DNA of 64,000 nucleotides from Podocnemis expansa. Taxonomy: Eukaryota; Chordata; Testudines; Podocnemididae. Under the pieces are notes generated by a model. That model searched no databases. It saw only the letters and a program-made list of their open reading frames with translations, and was not told the DNA's origin. Location: assembly GCA_007922195.1 (NCBI GenBank), contig ML682028.1, positions 17,327,053 to 17,391,052 of the forward strand, read 5' to 3'. Shown piece by piece: positions 1 to 10,334 of the stretch. The position numbers and the translations under genes were made by a program. Position 1 is the first letter of the stretch, and each line of letters opens with the position of its first letter.

Positions 1-1690
1 AGCTCTTAAAGAAAGAAGTTTCTGAAGGGAACTTCTGTTCAGCCTAATTGGGAAAGAACCTGTGATAATCAATAAACATTATAAGTGTCGACAACTTCTA
101 GTGTCCTTATTTAACAAGGCTACAAAGTCAATGGGAATGTACCCACGTATATTGTATTCAGAAGATCAGGGATTAGGACCATAATGTTTTAAAATCAAGC
201 TCAAAGAAATATAGTTATTGTAATCGTGAAATAGTACGTGATGTAAACAATATGTAAACCTCTACCCCCTTTGGAGGAAATAGATGGTCTAATTCACTAC
301 AGTGCTACTCTAGTGAGCTAAACCCAAAGTGAGCATAAAATGCATTTGGAGAACACAAGCCAATCTCCGTTTTTTCACTCACAAGTATCTGGTAGCCTTA
401 ACATGCATTAGGACTCAACTGGCTCTCTAGATCTGCCTGGCTAGCATGTCTTCTTATTTCTTGCTTGGCTGTTGAGCTGCAGTATTTAGAAGTCCAAATC
501 TCACTCCCTCTCTCTGTTTTTTGTTTAACTTGCACTTGTGATTGGTTTCATCAAATTGCTCTTGACACTGCCCACTTTTGGTTTGGCATATGGAAATCCC
601 TCTGATTAATATGTACATTTTATAAACAGAAGAAGTAAAAAGCATATCCCAAGTCCTACCCAGGTTGCCAAGTGGAACATATGGAAGAAGAAAGATAAGA
701 AGCCTATGGGCTTTTTCATAGAATTGCTGAAATTAGAAATGGAAAGATCCATTAGTTCATCTAATGCAGGATTGTTTTCTAGAATATATTCCCTCGGGGC
801 TTTGTCCACTGCTGAATGATACAGATTCCAATACTTCTTGTGGGAAATTATTCCACTCTAACAGATTTCACTGGTAGGAATTTCTGATCAGCTATATATA
901 AATGTGCTGGACTCTTCCATTTGGAAACCCGTTAAATACTTTTAAAATTTCATCTTTGTGATGTCACCCAGTTACTGGTCCACATTTTCTAAATGTGTCC
1001 TTTAGTAGTGTACATGCAGTTTTGTGCATGTGATCACTTATGTATACAATTGAGCTCACATTAATAATTGTGCAAGCAAAACTGCACACACAAAAGATCC
1101 TTTGGACATTTGGCTCACTGTATGAATTCATGATATTAATGACTGAGCTAGTAAAAGTAGCTCAGAATAAACAAGGGTGTTTTTCGTACAACTAGCTTAA
1201 CTGGCTTTCTACCTAGATTAGACTCCAAAGCAGCCCAAAGTGCCTCTACCTCTTATAAAGTGCATCTATTGTAAATACTGGGATGAATTCGCTGGGGATT
1301 TTTGCTACTTTAGTGATTCCAAAATCATAAAGCTTGATCCAGTTCTCACTCGCAGAGGAGTAAATCAAAAGTAAATTGAACTCATTTGCATGGCAGGGGT
1401 ATAAAACTGACATCAGATCAAAAAATCAGGTTCCTGGTGTTGAAAATGAAAGAGATCTTTCCCAGACATTATATGCAGGAGACATATCTATTTCAAAAGA
1501 CCCGCTGACAGCATATTTGACATCTAAAGCCTGCTTCATCCACTGATAGCCATTTCAGCTTGAGATGTCAGAAGCACTCCTGTGTATTTACAATACACTG
1601 CAGCATCATTTTACTGATTATGGCATACAATCTTTTCTGACTTTTCTGCTTTGGGCAGGTCCAAAATCCAGTGCCAATATCAAAAGCAGT
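1..1690. other. Non-coding DNA, no gene seen
   Basis: No convincing exon is visible; the open frames are short and have no recognisable domain. The stretch is AT-rich and CpG-poor. The only structure I can name is a small foldback at 1015-1086, listed separately. Confidence 0.6.
1015..1086. repeat. Short inverted repeat (foldback)
   Basis: TGCAGTTTTG at 1015-1024 is exactly complementary to CAAAACTGCA at 1077-1086, enclosing about 52 bases rich in alternating GT/CA and AT words. It could be a worn small foldback transposon. I see no clear target duplication and do not assign a family. Confidence 0.5.
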
Positions 1691-1844
1691 CCATAATCTT
1701 CGAAGCATCTGACGAAATGGGATTTTCTCCCACAGAAGCTCATGCGAAAAATAAATCTGTTAGTCTTAAAGTGCCACACGACTCCTTGGTGTGTTTTTTT
1801 TTTTTTTTTTTGCTGGACTAGACTAACACGGCTATCCCTTTGGA
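1691..1844 (+). repeat. Foldback retroposon, 5'-truncated copy (copy A)
   Basis: This copy runs from the 'CTTCGAAGCATCTGACGAA' segment through 'AAATCTGTTAGTC' and 'GTGCCACACGACTCC' to the family 3' end GACTAACACGGCTATCCC then TTTGG. A run of 18 T (1794-1811) sits where other copies have TTGTTTGTTTTGC. The left half of the longer palindromic form is missing, as expected for a 5' truncation. I could not find a convincing flanking duplication here. The hammerhead-like core is mutated (CTGACGA and AGAA). Confidence 0.75.
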
Positions 1845-2041
1845 AATGACATAATTGCTTGACTTGAGAAAAACCCCACTCTTCAGAGACAGCAAACCAG
1901 CTCTCAATTTCACTTTATAGTGAGCTTCCCCATCAGTATTCACTTACCTGTTCAGTTCTAGGGAGACAGGGGGGCGGAAGTGCCACATGGTCAGGGAGAG
2001 CAGAGAAGCAGCATCTTGGTAAGAGACGGCAGGGAAGCAGC

Positions 2042-2055
2042 GGGGGGGGGGGGGG
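2042..2055. repeat. Poly-G run (14 G)
   Basis: An uninterrupted homopolymer of 14 G, followed by TAGAAG. It is probably polymorphic in length and error-prone in assembly. Confidence 0.9.
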
Positions 2056-2544
2056 TAGAAGCACAGCATGTTTAACTTTTCTCATAGGCCCTAATGCAGC
2101 TCACTCCTTTGTTAAAATTGTGTTTTACGAGTCCTGAACATGACACAGAATACTAAGAAATGAAAATACAAAGGACAAAAGTTTAAAAGTGAATGTAAAT
2201 TACTTTCAATTGTTGGCACAACTTACGGCTGTGAAGTATTGTATTCCACAATGAAATTTGTTAAATCAAAACATTGTGCAATACTTAGAGACCAGCACCT
2301 GAGAGAGCTTTTACCTACTGCATTGACAGGTTAGTGCCCAGATTTAAAAAAAACTTGCCACTAGCCTGCAGTGTTCTACATCCACAGCAACAGCTAAGTT
2401 TTTACTGTGTAAGCCTAGTTTTCATGGTAACCTTAAGTAATTATTAGAATCTGACATTAGCAGGATCAATATTCACCCTGTTTTTATAATAAAATTAAAG
2501 TGCATGAAGAATTTTAAGCTTAGTAATTTTGGAGCAGGTAAAAG

Positions 2545-2631
2545 TATATGGCTATGTGCCTCTGTGCGGCTCTTGAAGGTTGAATAATTGACTTGTGTGG
2601 CTCTTGAGTTCCATAAGTTTGGCCACCCCTG
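2545..2631. mobile_element. hAT-like transposon end, truncated
   Basis: The stretch contains 'GTGCGGCTCTTGAAGG' and 'GTGTGGCTCTTGAG' and ends in GTTTGGCCACCCCTG, the complement of a CAGGGGTGGCCAAAC terminus typical of non-autonomous hAT elements. No matching left terminus is seen, so it is a one-ended remnant. Confidence 0.45.
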
Positions 2632-2896
2632 TTATAAGCCAACAGTTTAATTGCTCCAGCCTGTGAGTGAAGAAGTATCTCACAGAGCTGTTCACACCAG
2701 CACTTCGATCAATGTGACTTATAACGCTCAGAGGCATGGCTAATTCAGACTCCCTGAGCAGCACAACATATACCAACATAAACTGCAGTGTAGACTGGCC
2801 CACCAGACCCATTGCTAAACAAGTTAACTTTAGAGACCAAGACCTAAGTCTATGAGACCCTCTGAATAGAAAATATCCACTCTCTCTTCCCACTGT

Positions 2897-2908
2897 CCCC
2901 CCCCCCCC
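2897..2908. repeat. Poly-C run (12 C)
   Basis: An uninterrupted C homopolymer inside otherwise unremarkable non-coding sequence. Confidence 0.85.
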
Positions 2909-3046
2909 AACCACCATCATCCTAGGAAACAAAGGAGGAAGTACAACCACTGGCAGAAATACTTGTTTTGCCATTTTAAGGATTTGTCCATAATCTTTGG
3001 GGAAATATAAAACTTGCAGCTAAAACTAAACCCTGTGCCTAATGCT

Positions 3047-3125
3047 CATGGAACCACAGGAATGGAAAGGGTCTTGAGAGATCTTCTACTCCAAGCCCCT
3101 GAACTCAGACCAATACCTAAAGAAA
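3047..3125 (-). mobile_element. CR1 LINE 3' end fragment
   Basis: Read on the plus strand it has the reversed CR1 3' end pattern: 'TCATGGAACCACAGGAATGG', then 'AAAGGGTCTTGAGAGATCTTC', then 'CTCCAAGCCCCTGAACTCAG'. It matches the layout of the longer CR1 copy at 5182-5713 but is only about 80 bp and badly decayed, as usual for 5'-truncated CR1. Confidence 0.65.
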
Positions 3126-4104
3126 ATCTCACCCCCAATTTCTGGTAGTTTGTGATACATGTTCAGATGTAGATTTGAATTTTGAAAATGGCCTCAGTTT
3201 TTACATGGAGACAGACCAGACTGAAGGCAGTAGGTGTTTTGCTATTGATTTAAACAGTGGCTCGATCAGGGAAATAATGAGAAGAATCAAACCTTCAGTT
3301 CTGAACATTACTAAACTTTAGGATGGTGTGAAATTTGGACAGGAGGAATCTGAATTGTGTGCGGTTAGCCAACTATCTGGACTGAAGCACAAAGTGAGTG
3401 TCTGGCCCAAACTTTATTAAGCAAATCTGGCTGTTGATCTCCCATCAGTGAACATTTTGTTTTCTTTTTTTCCAGGTAACATAATACACTGTATGACCAA
3501 CAACAAAATGGTTTGATTGATTTCACTTTATTGCATAAGACACACTGAACATACTTTGGGGGGGAAAAGGAACCGCAGACGGGATTACTGTAGATGCTGG
3601 CATCAGATAGCATTATGCGTCTTCCACCATGTTAAACTGCTTCATACCACGTAGTGAGTTGACAAGAAACAATAACGTAACATGATTTGACATGATATCA
3701 CATATCAGCGCGCAAAAAACTGCAAAGGAAAAGAGGTCCTTGTTCAGAAAGGACGGATGCATTTCATAGAGGAGGGCAGTCCTTCCAGCTGGTGGGTGGT
3801 GTGTAGACAGTGAGTTATCTGTTAAAACAAAAGCTAGCCTAAACTGTCACCCAGCACGGTAAGCATTACAAATCAAAATTACGAGCAGCTAACAAACAAG
3901 ATGTAATCAACAGAATTAAAACAAAATGTAGGTTTATATATTAATTCATGCACGTGTCCAATTCAAACACTGTTCCGCTTTCCTACAGGATTAGTAATTA
4001 TTATGAAAAATAATATTGATACATCTTGAGTTACTTTCTTTGGAACTTGTAACAATCCACTTCTTCAGAGACCTCACATTAAAAGAAATGAACTGAACAG
4101 CAAC

Positions 4105-4167
4105 CACTTACAATCCTTGCTTGTTTTGCTGAACTAGACTAACACAGCTGCCCTTTGGACACTTACA
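4105..4167 (+). repeat. Foldback retroposon stub with target duplication (copy B)
   Basis: Only the last 47 bases of the family remain (4113-4159), from ATCCTTGCTTG to GCTGCCCTTTGGA. They are bracketed by an exact direct repeat CACTTACA (4105-4112 and 4160-4167). A fixed 3' end, extreme 5' truncation and a flanking duplication indicate retroposition of a partial copy. Confidence 0.75.
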
Positions 4168-4934
4168 GCGTGTTTCTGTAACCTAATGTGGACTACGTGA
4201 TAACATGGCAAGGCAGAAATCAGATTGTGCACTAAATGGTTTGAAGCAGAAAAGTGTATTTTTAAAGGCAAGAATGCTTTGGAATGAATATGAAAACACC
4301 AACTTTATTATGATAGTAGCTAGGGCAAATGAAATCAATGCTCACTTCTGAATCAAGGTTTAAATTCCCAATTGTAATTGGCTTGATAGTACTGACATTC
4401 ATTGAACACGGTATATCAGCAACAGATAGACAGGAAATTATTTTCTGTTATACCTCGCAGATGGCACCTGTCACATAAGGAGGGACACATCTGGAATTAG
4501 AACTACCATGAGCCTAGTTTTCTCTGTCCAGGAAAACCATATAACCCACAGGTCTTACCAGTACCCAGCCCCACAGAGAATGTGGGTCTGTTACACATCT
4601 CAGGCTGACACATTAACTCTAATGACAGAGATTTAGATTCTCAGTTCTGGGAGCCCTAGTTCAATCCCTGGTGGATGTCATGAATGCAATTAAAAAGCAT
4701 CCCTATTTCTCTCTGTAAATATCCCTATTAATACAGCTTTAAAATGTTACTAACTCAAGTAAATCAAACTCTATGACGAGAACTGTCTGTAACTGTTCTC
4801 ACCTCCCCCCAATATGTCACTACATAGTCTTTCATATATCACTGTAGAGAACGTAGTAATTATATGAAAGAGAAATCCCAGATGGAGCTTAGCGCTGTTT
4901 ATTACTTGATTTATATATTATATTTTAAAGATAA

Positions 4935-5035
4935 ACATTATACAATTATTTGTATTGCTGTAGCACCTAGGGACTGTACAAACACATAACAAAAAGATCT
5001 TTAGTCCCTGCCCTCAAAGCATGGATATAGTCCAA
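4935..5035 (-). mobile_element. CORE-SINE/MIR-like 3' tail (type 2)
   Basis: 'TATTTGTATTGCTGTAGCACCTAGG', 'GACTGTACAAACACATAAC' and 'TAGTCCCTGCCCTCAAAGC' are the reverse complement of the sauropsid CORE-SINE tail 'ggcagggact ... tgtttgtacag ... cctaggtgct'. The same tail is seen on the plus strand at 18935-19172 and 36545-36665. The tRNA-like head is missing. Confidence 0.7.
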
Positions 5036-5181
5036 GTCCAGAGAAGATAGCTCAGGACAGAAACGAGACACTTATGATGACCTCCATGTTAAGCAACGGT
5101 CCCTAGGGCTGTCTGGAAAACTAAGCTGTGACTTGAACTGAAGGGTCCCACATTGCAGGTAGCTGGCTCGCCTAAGATTGG

Positions 5182-5713
5182 TCATGGAATCCTAGATGAT
5201 TAGGGTGGAAAGGGATCCAAGCAGATCATCTAGTCCACCCCCTGCTCAAAGCAGGACCAACCCCATCTAAACCATCCCAGCCAGGGCTTTGTCAAGTCAT
5301 CCCTTAAAAACCTGTAAGGACAGAGATTCCACCCCCCACTAGGTAACCCATTCCAGTGCTTCACCATCTTCCTCATGAAAAGGCTTTTCCTCTTATTGAA
5401 CCTATACTTCCCCCACTACAATTTAAGACCATTGGCCCTAGGTCTGTCATATCCCACCACAGCTTAGCTTCTTCCTCCCTGGAACCACCTTCAGGTAGCT
5501 AAAGGCTGCTATCAAATTGCTCCTCGTTCTTCTCTTCTTCAGGCTAAACAAGCCCAGTTCCCTCTGCCTCTCCTCATACGTCATGTGCTATAGCTCCCTA
5601 ATTATTTTTGTTGCCCTTCCTTGGATTCTTAAATTGTTCCACATTGTTTCTGTAGTGGGAGGCCCAAAACTGGACACAATACTATAAAAATGGCCTCACT
5701 AATGCTGAACAGG
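5182..5713 (-). mobile_element. CR1 LINE, 3' portion (~530 bp)
   Basis: The clearest CR1 copy. From left to right it has the reversed 3' end ('TCATGGAATCCTAG ... GATCATCTAGTCC'), 'GCTCAAAGCAGGACCAA', 'ATCCCAGCCAGGGCTTTG', 'CCATTCCAGTGCTTCACC', 'CAGGCTAAACAAGCCCAG' and 'CCAAAACTGGACACAATACT', the usual order for an archosaur/turtle CR1 read on the antisense strand. It covers the end of ORF2 and the 3' UTR. No open frame survives, and the 5' part is absent through truncation. Confidence 0.9.
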
Positions 5714-7158
5714 GCAGAATCTACTCCTAGAGTTGTTGAGCACAGGGGCATTAGGGGCTTGAACCAAAGCCCTGGGGCTTAAAGGGGGCCCTGCGGGCAG
5801 AGGGGAACATGGCACCAGCCACCACCAGTCCTGCTCACACCACACAGAGAACCTTCCCGGTCTGGAGCTGCAGTGGGCAGCTACAGGCACTTGTCCAGCT
5901 TGGCGCTGAGCTCTGGGTGGACCAGCTGGGGGCATGGTCCTCACCTGGTACACCACTGTTCCCCCAGCTGGCAGATCCTCCTGCCTGGATGCAAGCACCC
6001 ACTCCCAAGCCCAAGATGTACCAAATGAGAAGGGCACCGGTATTTTGCGACGGATCAAAGAGGCACCTGGAGGAAGACAACGAGGAAGCTCTTCTAGAAG
6101 GCATCAGGCGTGTCCAAACTCAGCAAGCAGTTTCTCGGTATGGCAGACATTTGTTACTCGTCACTGGTCACTGCCAGGACCATTCATGGTGAGCCATTAA
6201 GTGTGCCAACAGGTCCGCAGATGTCACTCACTCTGGGTAGGAATAGTCCTTGTGGGACTGAGATACTTGCTCATGTGATATTTCTCCGGTTCAGGTATGG
6301 CAGAATCCAATGCATTTAGATAGTTGTCCAGGTTTATTGCATTCCCTAGCAGTACTCATGCTGAGTGCTCAAAGGAAAAGATCACTTGGTCAACTGTGTG
6401 AGTTCAACAGAGAAAGGATTCTGTTAGGAAATGTTCCAAAAGAAGCTTTGGTGCTCATTAGGCAGCAAGTAAAGGCAGAAGACATCAAGATAAACTGTAG
6501 AAATTAGATCACTGGAAGTTTCCCCACTCATGTCCCAAGACTGAAAAAGTGATTAAGCCCAAGAAAGAGTGTGAAACTCTAATGGACAGAAATTTCACCC
6601 GCAAACTACAAGCAAAGCCCATGTCAGACATCTAGAAGAGTTACGTCTACCTATTTGTGGACAGGATTGATTGAAGAAGCCACATCAGTCTGGAGCCTAC
6701 AGGGATTCAGGTTCAGCACACACCCACAGAACACATCCATGTTCATTCTTCCACTATCACACCCATGCTATCTTGCACAAAGAAAAGCTAATCTGTACTT
6801 GTGAGCAGAATATGACCTTAACTAGACTATAATTTAGGATAATATCTTCTATTGACATTTAACCTTGCAATAGAGAGACTGATAGTTGCCAGGGGCCTTC
6901 TCATGATTTATATTGTCTGAGAGAAAATGAATGATAAAGCATCACCTGAGGATAGTTTTGCCTGGAATGGGCATTACCTGTAAAGAAAAATATATGGAAG
7001 GGGCAGGTGAGGACATCTGAACATAAATAAAACAGAAAAAACTAAGTGGAATTTATTTTCACTCAGTCTCTCCATTCGCAAAAAGTAACATATTCAGAGG
7101 TTAAAATGCACAGAGTAAGAGGTCAAATTCTGTGTCTCATACTCACACAAAACTCCCT
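5714..7158. other. Non-coding DNA; GC-rich block then plain sequence
   Basis: A GC-rich block at about 5734-6010 (many CCAGC/CTGGGG words) resembles the inside of non-autonomous hAT elements, but I cannot find both ends. From 6010 to 7158 nothing is recognised. Overlapping frames of 88-127 codons here occur on both strands in the same block and look like chance. Confidence 0.45.
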
Positions 7159-7345
7159 AGCTGTTAGAGCACTGTTCTGGGGCTCAGAGGCCCACGTAGT
7201 CACCTGGCTCTGGTGCTGTGTTGCTATATGATCTTGGACAAGTCACTTCACTTCTATGCGCCTTTGTTCCCCTCTCATCATTTCTCTGGCTAGTCTACTT
7301 AGACTTCAAGCTGTGTGGGGCAGGGTCTGTCTCTCACATACCTGT
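7159..7345 (+). mobile_element. CORE-SINE/MIR-like copy with type 2 tail
   Basis: It starts with 'CTGTTAGAGCACTG', then the core 'GTGTTGCTATATGATCTTGG', 'ACAAGTCACTTCACTTCTATG' and 'CGCCTTTGTTCCCC', equivalent to the MIR phrase 'tgtgaccttgggcaagtcacttaacctctctgtgcctcagtttcccc'. The tail 'CTTCAAGCTGTGTGGGGCAGGGTCTGTCTCT' is the type 2 tail. The order is complete but diverged. Confidence 0.75.
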
Positions 7346-7463
7346 GCACGTCCACACACAAGTGGAGAAGCTGTCTAGAGTAGGGCCTCAAGTGGCTATT
7401 TGAATAAAAATAACAACTAAAGCTGTGTGCTTAACTGATTTCTTGATTTGGTGGCTGTCTGCT

Positions 7464-7476
7464 CCCCCCCCCCCCC
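7464..7476. repeat. Poly-C run (13 C)
   Basis: An uninterrupted C homopolymer; likely length-variable. Confidence 0.9.
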
Positions 7477-7479
7477 GAA

Positions 7480-9780
7480 ATAGGTTTAGTCAACTCACAA
7501 CTCTCTTTTTTTTGTTTAGATTTCAGTGAGTTGAAAAGATCAGAAAACTTTCACTTTGGGTCAAATGAAGAGTTTCCTTTCTTTCTGGGGTGCTTTTAGC
7601 CTTTTTAAAGAGAAAATTGCTCTATAACTTGAAACAAAAAGAAGTTTTGAAGTGACAAATTTCCTTTGGCAAAGATCAGAAGCCAAAAGGTTCATTTTTT
7701 TTAGAATTTTCTTCTTTTTTCAACCCAAACAATTTGGCACAGTCAGCCCAAATTTAAAAAATGTTTTGGTTGACCCAAAATTTGCATTTTTCAGCAGAAG
7801 ATATTGCAGCTGCAAAATAGTGCCAAGTTAAAATTATGAAATCAAGGATCAGGATCAGAATCTACTCTGATCCTACACTTTCTCAAAGCCCTGAAATACT
7901 CAGATTTAGAATTCTGATTCCCTGTTACATTCAGTGTCAGTATCCTGTTATGGATATAGGCCCCAGTTATAATGACTGGCTCTCCCCTTAGTTCCAAATT
8001 GCACCATATTTCAAAGCGTTCAAGTCTTGGCTTCCAATTTGGGTCCAGCTCTGGTTATTTTACCAGGAAGCTCTATGCTTTGAGGCTCTCAGTAAGAAAA
8101 TGAACACGCCTCCACACTTTCTACAGAAGGAATTATTATGATCAAGATTCTAATGCCAACATCTGCATCACAGGAGGAGAAAAAAACCCTCCATTAGTAT
8201 TCTTGATTTTGAGCCTAAATATAACTAGAGAAAAGGGTTTTTTTTATCCTGAAAACAGAATCTGTACCATTTCTCTGACCCGGGAAGGCAGATGACGGCA
8301 GTCCTACGGGGAAGTGCTATACAGAGGACTACAATCCATGCACTGACAGGAATATTCACTGGAGCAGCTATTTGTCTTCTTTGCATTAAAAGTTTGATTG
8401 GTTGTTCAACATGGATCTTGCCCTATTTGACAACTGAAATGCTTTGTGTTGATTGACAAATGAGGTGGTATCTGACAGGACTGAGTGCATTCTTGACATA
8501 GTGTCAGCCTAAGAGCCCCAGGGATATGCAAGATAAAAATAGATGTCCCCAAGTCTATTTGGGCTCAGAATGGCAGCATGCGCCATATACTTTTGCAGAT
8601 CCTATATCTTCATCCAAGCTTAAGAAAAATATTCTACTGGGTGAGTCAGATCTCCATGTTGTTTTCTGCTGTACTTCTGTACAGATTTGTAGGTGTATAA
8701 GAGCGATCATGCTTTCAGAAGTGCATAAAGTGTTATGAATTATCTAAGAGGGGGAAAAATCAGAAATGCAAGGGATTCATCAAAACTTTTAAAGTAGCCA
8801 GTGCAGACAGGAGCTAAAACATTTCCAATCCGCCTTTTCAATAAGTATATAGCTTTAGGCTTTATATCCAGAGTTTGGTGGTTCTTTACATAAGGTCCCT
8901 TTACACCATCAGAGCATAAATGAGAATACATCTACAAAGTAATTTGGAGGTGTGGTTGTAGCACTTATTTAGGTATCCAAGGTTACTTGAATCTGGCTAA
9001 AATCAAAGCTGTTTTGGGTAGGTTTACACATGCTAAAATCACTCTTCCTGACTGCAGAGTAGACGTACTGTAAGAGTCAGACTCACAGCATCCAGAGATA
9101 CTCTCAGACTTCACACACATTAGACATGGTTGGTAGAGAGTGGTTCTGAGTAATTGAAATCAGCTGATGGAAATAAAGATGAGTTTGAACCAAACCAAAT
9201 ATAGATCTTGACACTATTAAGCTTCGGAGAAGTCAATATCCATTATTAGATCTGATTTTGTAGGTCCTGCACATCTTTGCTTATAATGGGATTTTCGTTT
9301 GAAGGTATTTGGGGGTGAGGTAAGGTATCTGTTATATTTCACATGCCAAAGATCTGATTTGATATCTGATGGAGAGAAAAAGGGAGATTTCACATCTTTT
9401 TGATTCACAAGAAGCAGCATTGTTGGTTAGGCAGAGAACAGTATCAGAGAGAATGATGTTTTACAATCCTCAGGGTTCAACAACTGTGTCTTAGTGATTA
9501 ATTTTCATGCTAACGTTCATTTTGCATTCTCCCAAGGAAGGTATAAACAGATTAATGTGAGCTCTTCTAACAAGGAAAAGAGATGGGCACAACAAGGTGG
9601 ATGGTTTTGATAGATAGGTCAGGTTTTGGTTTTACAAACTAAGGGTGATTTTTGGATCTGGATTTCATTTCTTACCTGTATCATAAAAAAAAATGAGGCT
9701 ATTAAGAATGCTATGATTTGGATCTCATCCAACTCTGACACAGTTATTTAAGCTGGAAATGAAATCGTACATCAAACTGA
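7480..9780. other. Non-coding DNA, no gene seen
   Basis: AT-rich sequence without a recognised repeat or exon. Open frames reach about 70 codons and show no domain. Confidence 0.5.
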
Positions 9781-9847
9781 TTTTGTGTCCCTTCCATTGT
9801 TGTCCAAGTAACAAACTGTCATTGACTATGAACTGGCCAATATACTC

Positions 9848-10039
9848 TTGCACTTGCGGGTGAACTCCTTCACAAGCAATCATTTTACATCTGACTTGTC
9901 AGACCTCCTCCTCAAAGGGAACCTAGACAACACTTTCAAAGGAAAAGCCTGGGTGCTTAAAGTCATAATTCTGCTAGACACTAAAAATCAGGGACTGAAC
10001 AGTGACTCTGGATTTATGGGTTATAACAACGATTTATAA
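9848..10039 (+). pseudogene. Fossil of a Penelope-like element C-terminus (tentative)
   Basis: An open stretch of 63 codons ends at TAA (10037-10039). Its pattern is HFTSDLSDLLLKGNL, then FKGKAWVLKVIILLDTK, then GLNSDSGFM close to the stop. From family knowledge, 'HF ... L.GN ... K.I ... DT...GLN.D.GFM' resembles the far C-terminal (GIY-YIG endonuclease) end of Penelope-like retroelement proteins. There is no start codon near, and the frame is closed upstream, so it is a decayed 5'-truncated copy. The assignment is from memory of the motif spacing and is uncertain. Confidence 0.4.
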
Positions 10040-10333
10040 CCCAGTAAGGGTGGATCTATACAACTGCTTAAGTGGATAGACAATGTTCATGGGCCAATCA
10101 GCCTTGAAGAGTCCCTTACAATATGTGCTAACTACCTATGCTAAACAATCGGTTCCACCTTGCATTGTGCTGTGATACTGAGAATAACTTTCCCAGACAG
10201 ACCTCAAGAGCATCTCTATGTGGTTCAAAAGCTTGTCTCTCTCACCTAGAGAGGCTGGTCCAACAAAAATATTAGCTTGCCTACCTTGTCTCTCTCATAT
10301 CCTGGGACCCAGATGGCTACAATTACACTTCAT
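10040..10333 (+). mobile_element. 3' UTR of the same retroelement
   Basis: It follows directly on the stop codon. It holds 'TTACAATATGTGCTAACTAC', 'GTGGTTCAAAAGCTTGTCTC', 'GGCTGGTCCAACAAAAATAT' and ends in 'CCTGGGACCCAGATGGCTAC' plus AATTACACT. This is a widespread reptile repeat whose usual end is 'gggaccaacacggctacaac'. The GGCTAC end motif resembles the ACGGCTAYCC end of the foldback retroposons in this window, which suggests related 3' ends. Confidence 0.6.
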
Positions 10334-10334
10334 A

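Noticed and set aside
2552..2974. 140-codon open frame, minus strand
   Set aside because: It starts in unremarkable DNA, crosses a poly-C run (read as Gly repeats) and ends in a hAT remnant.
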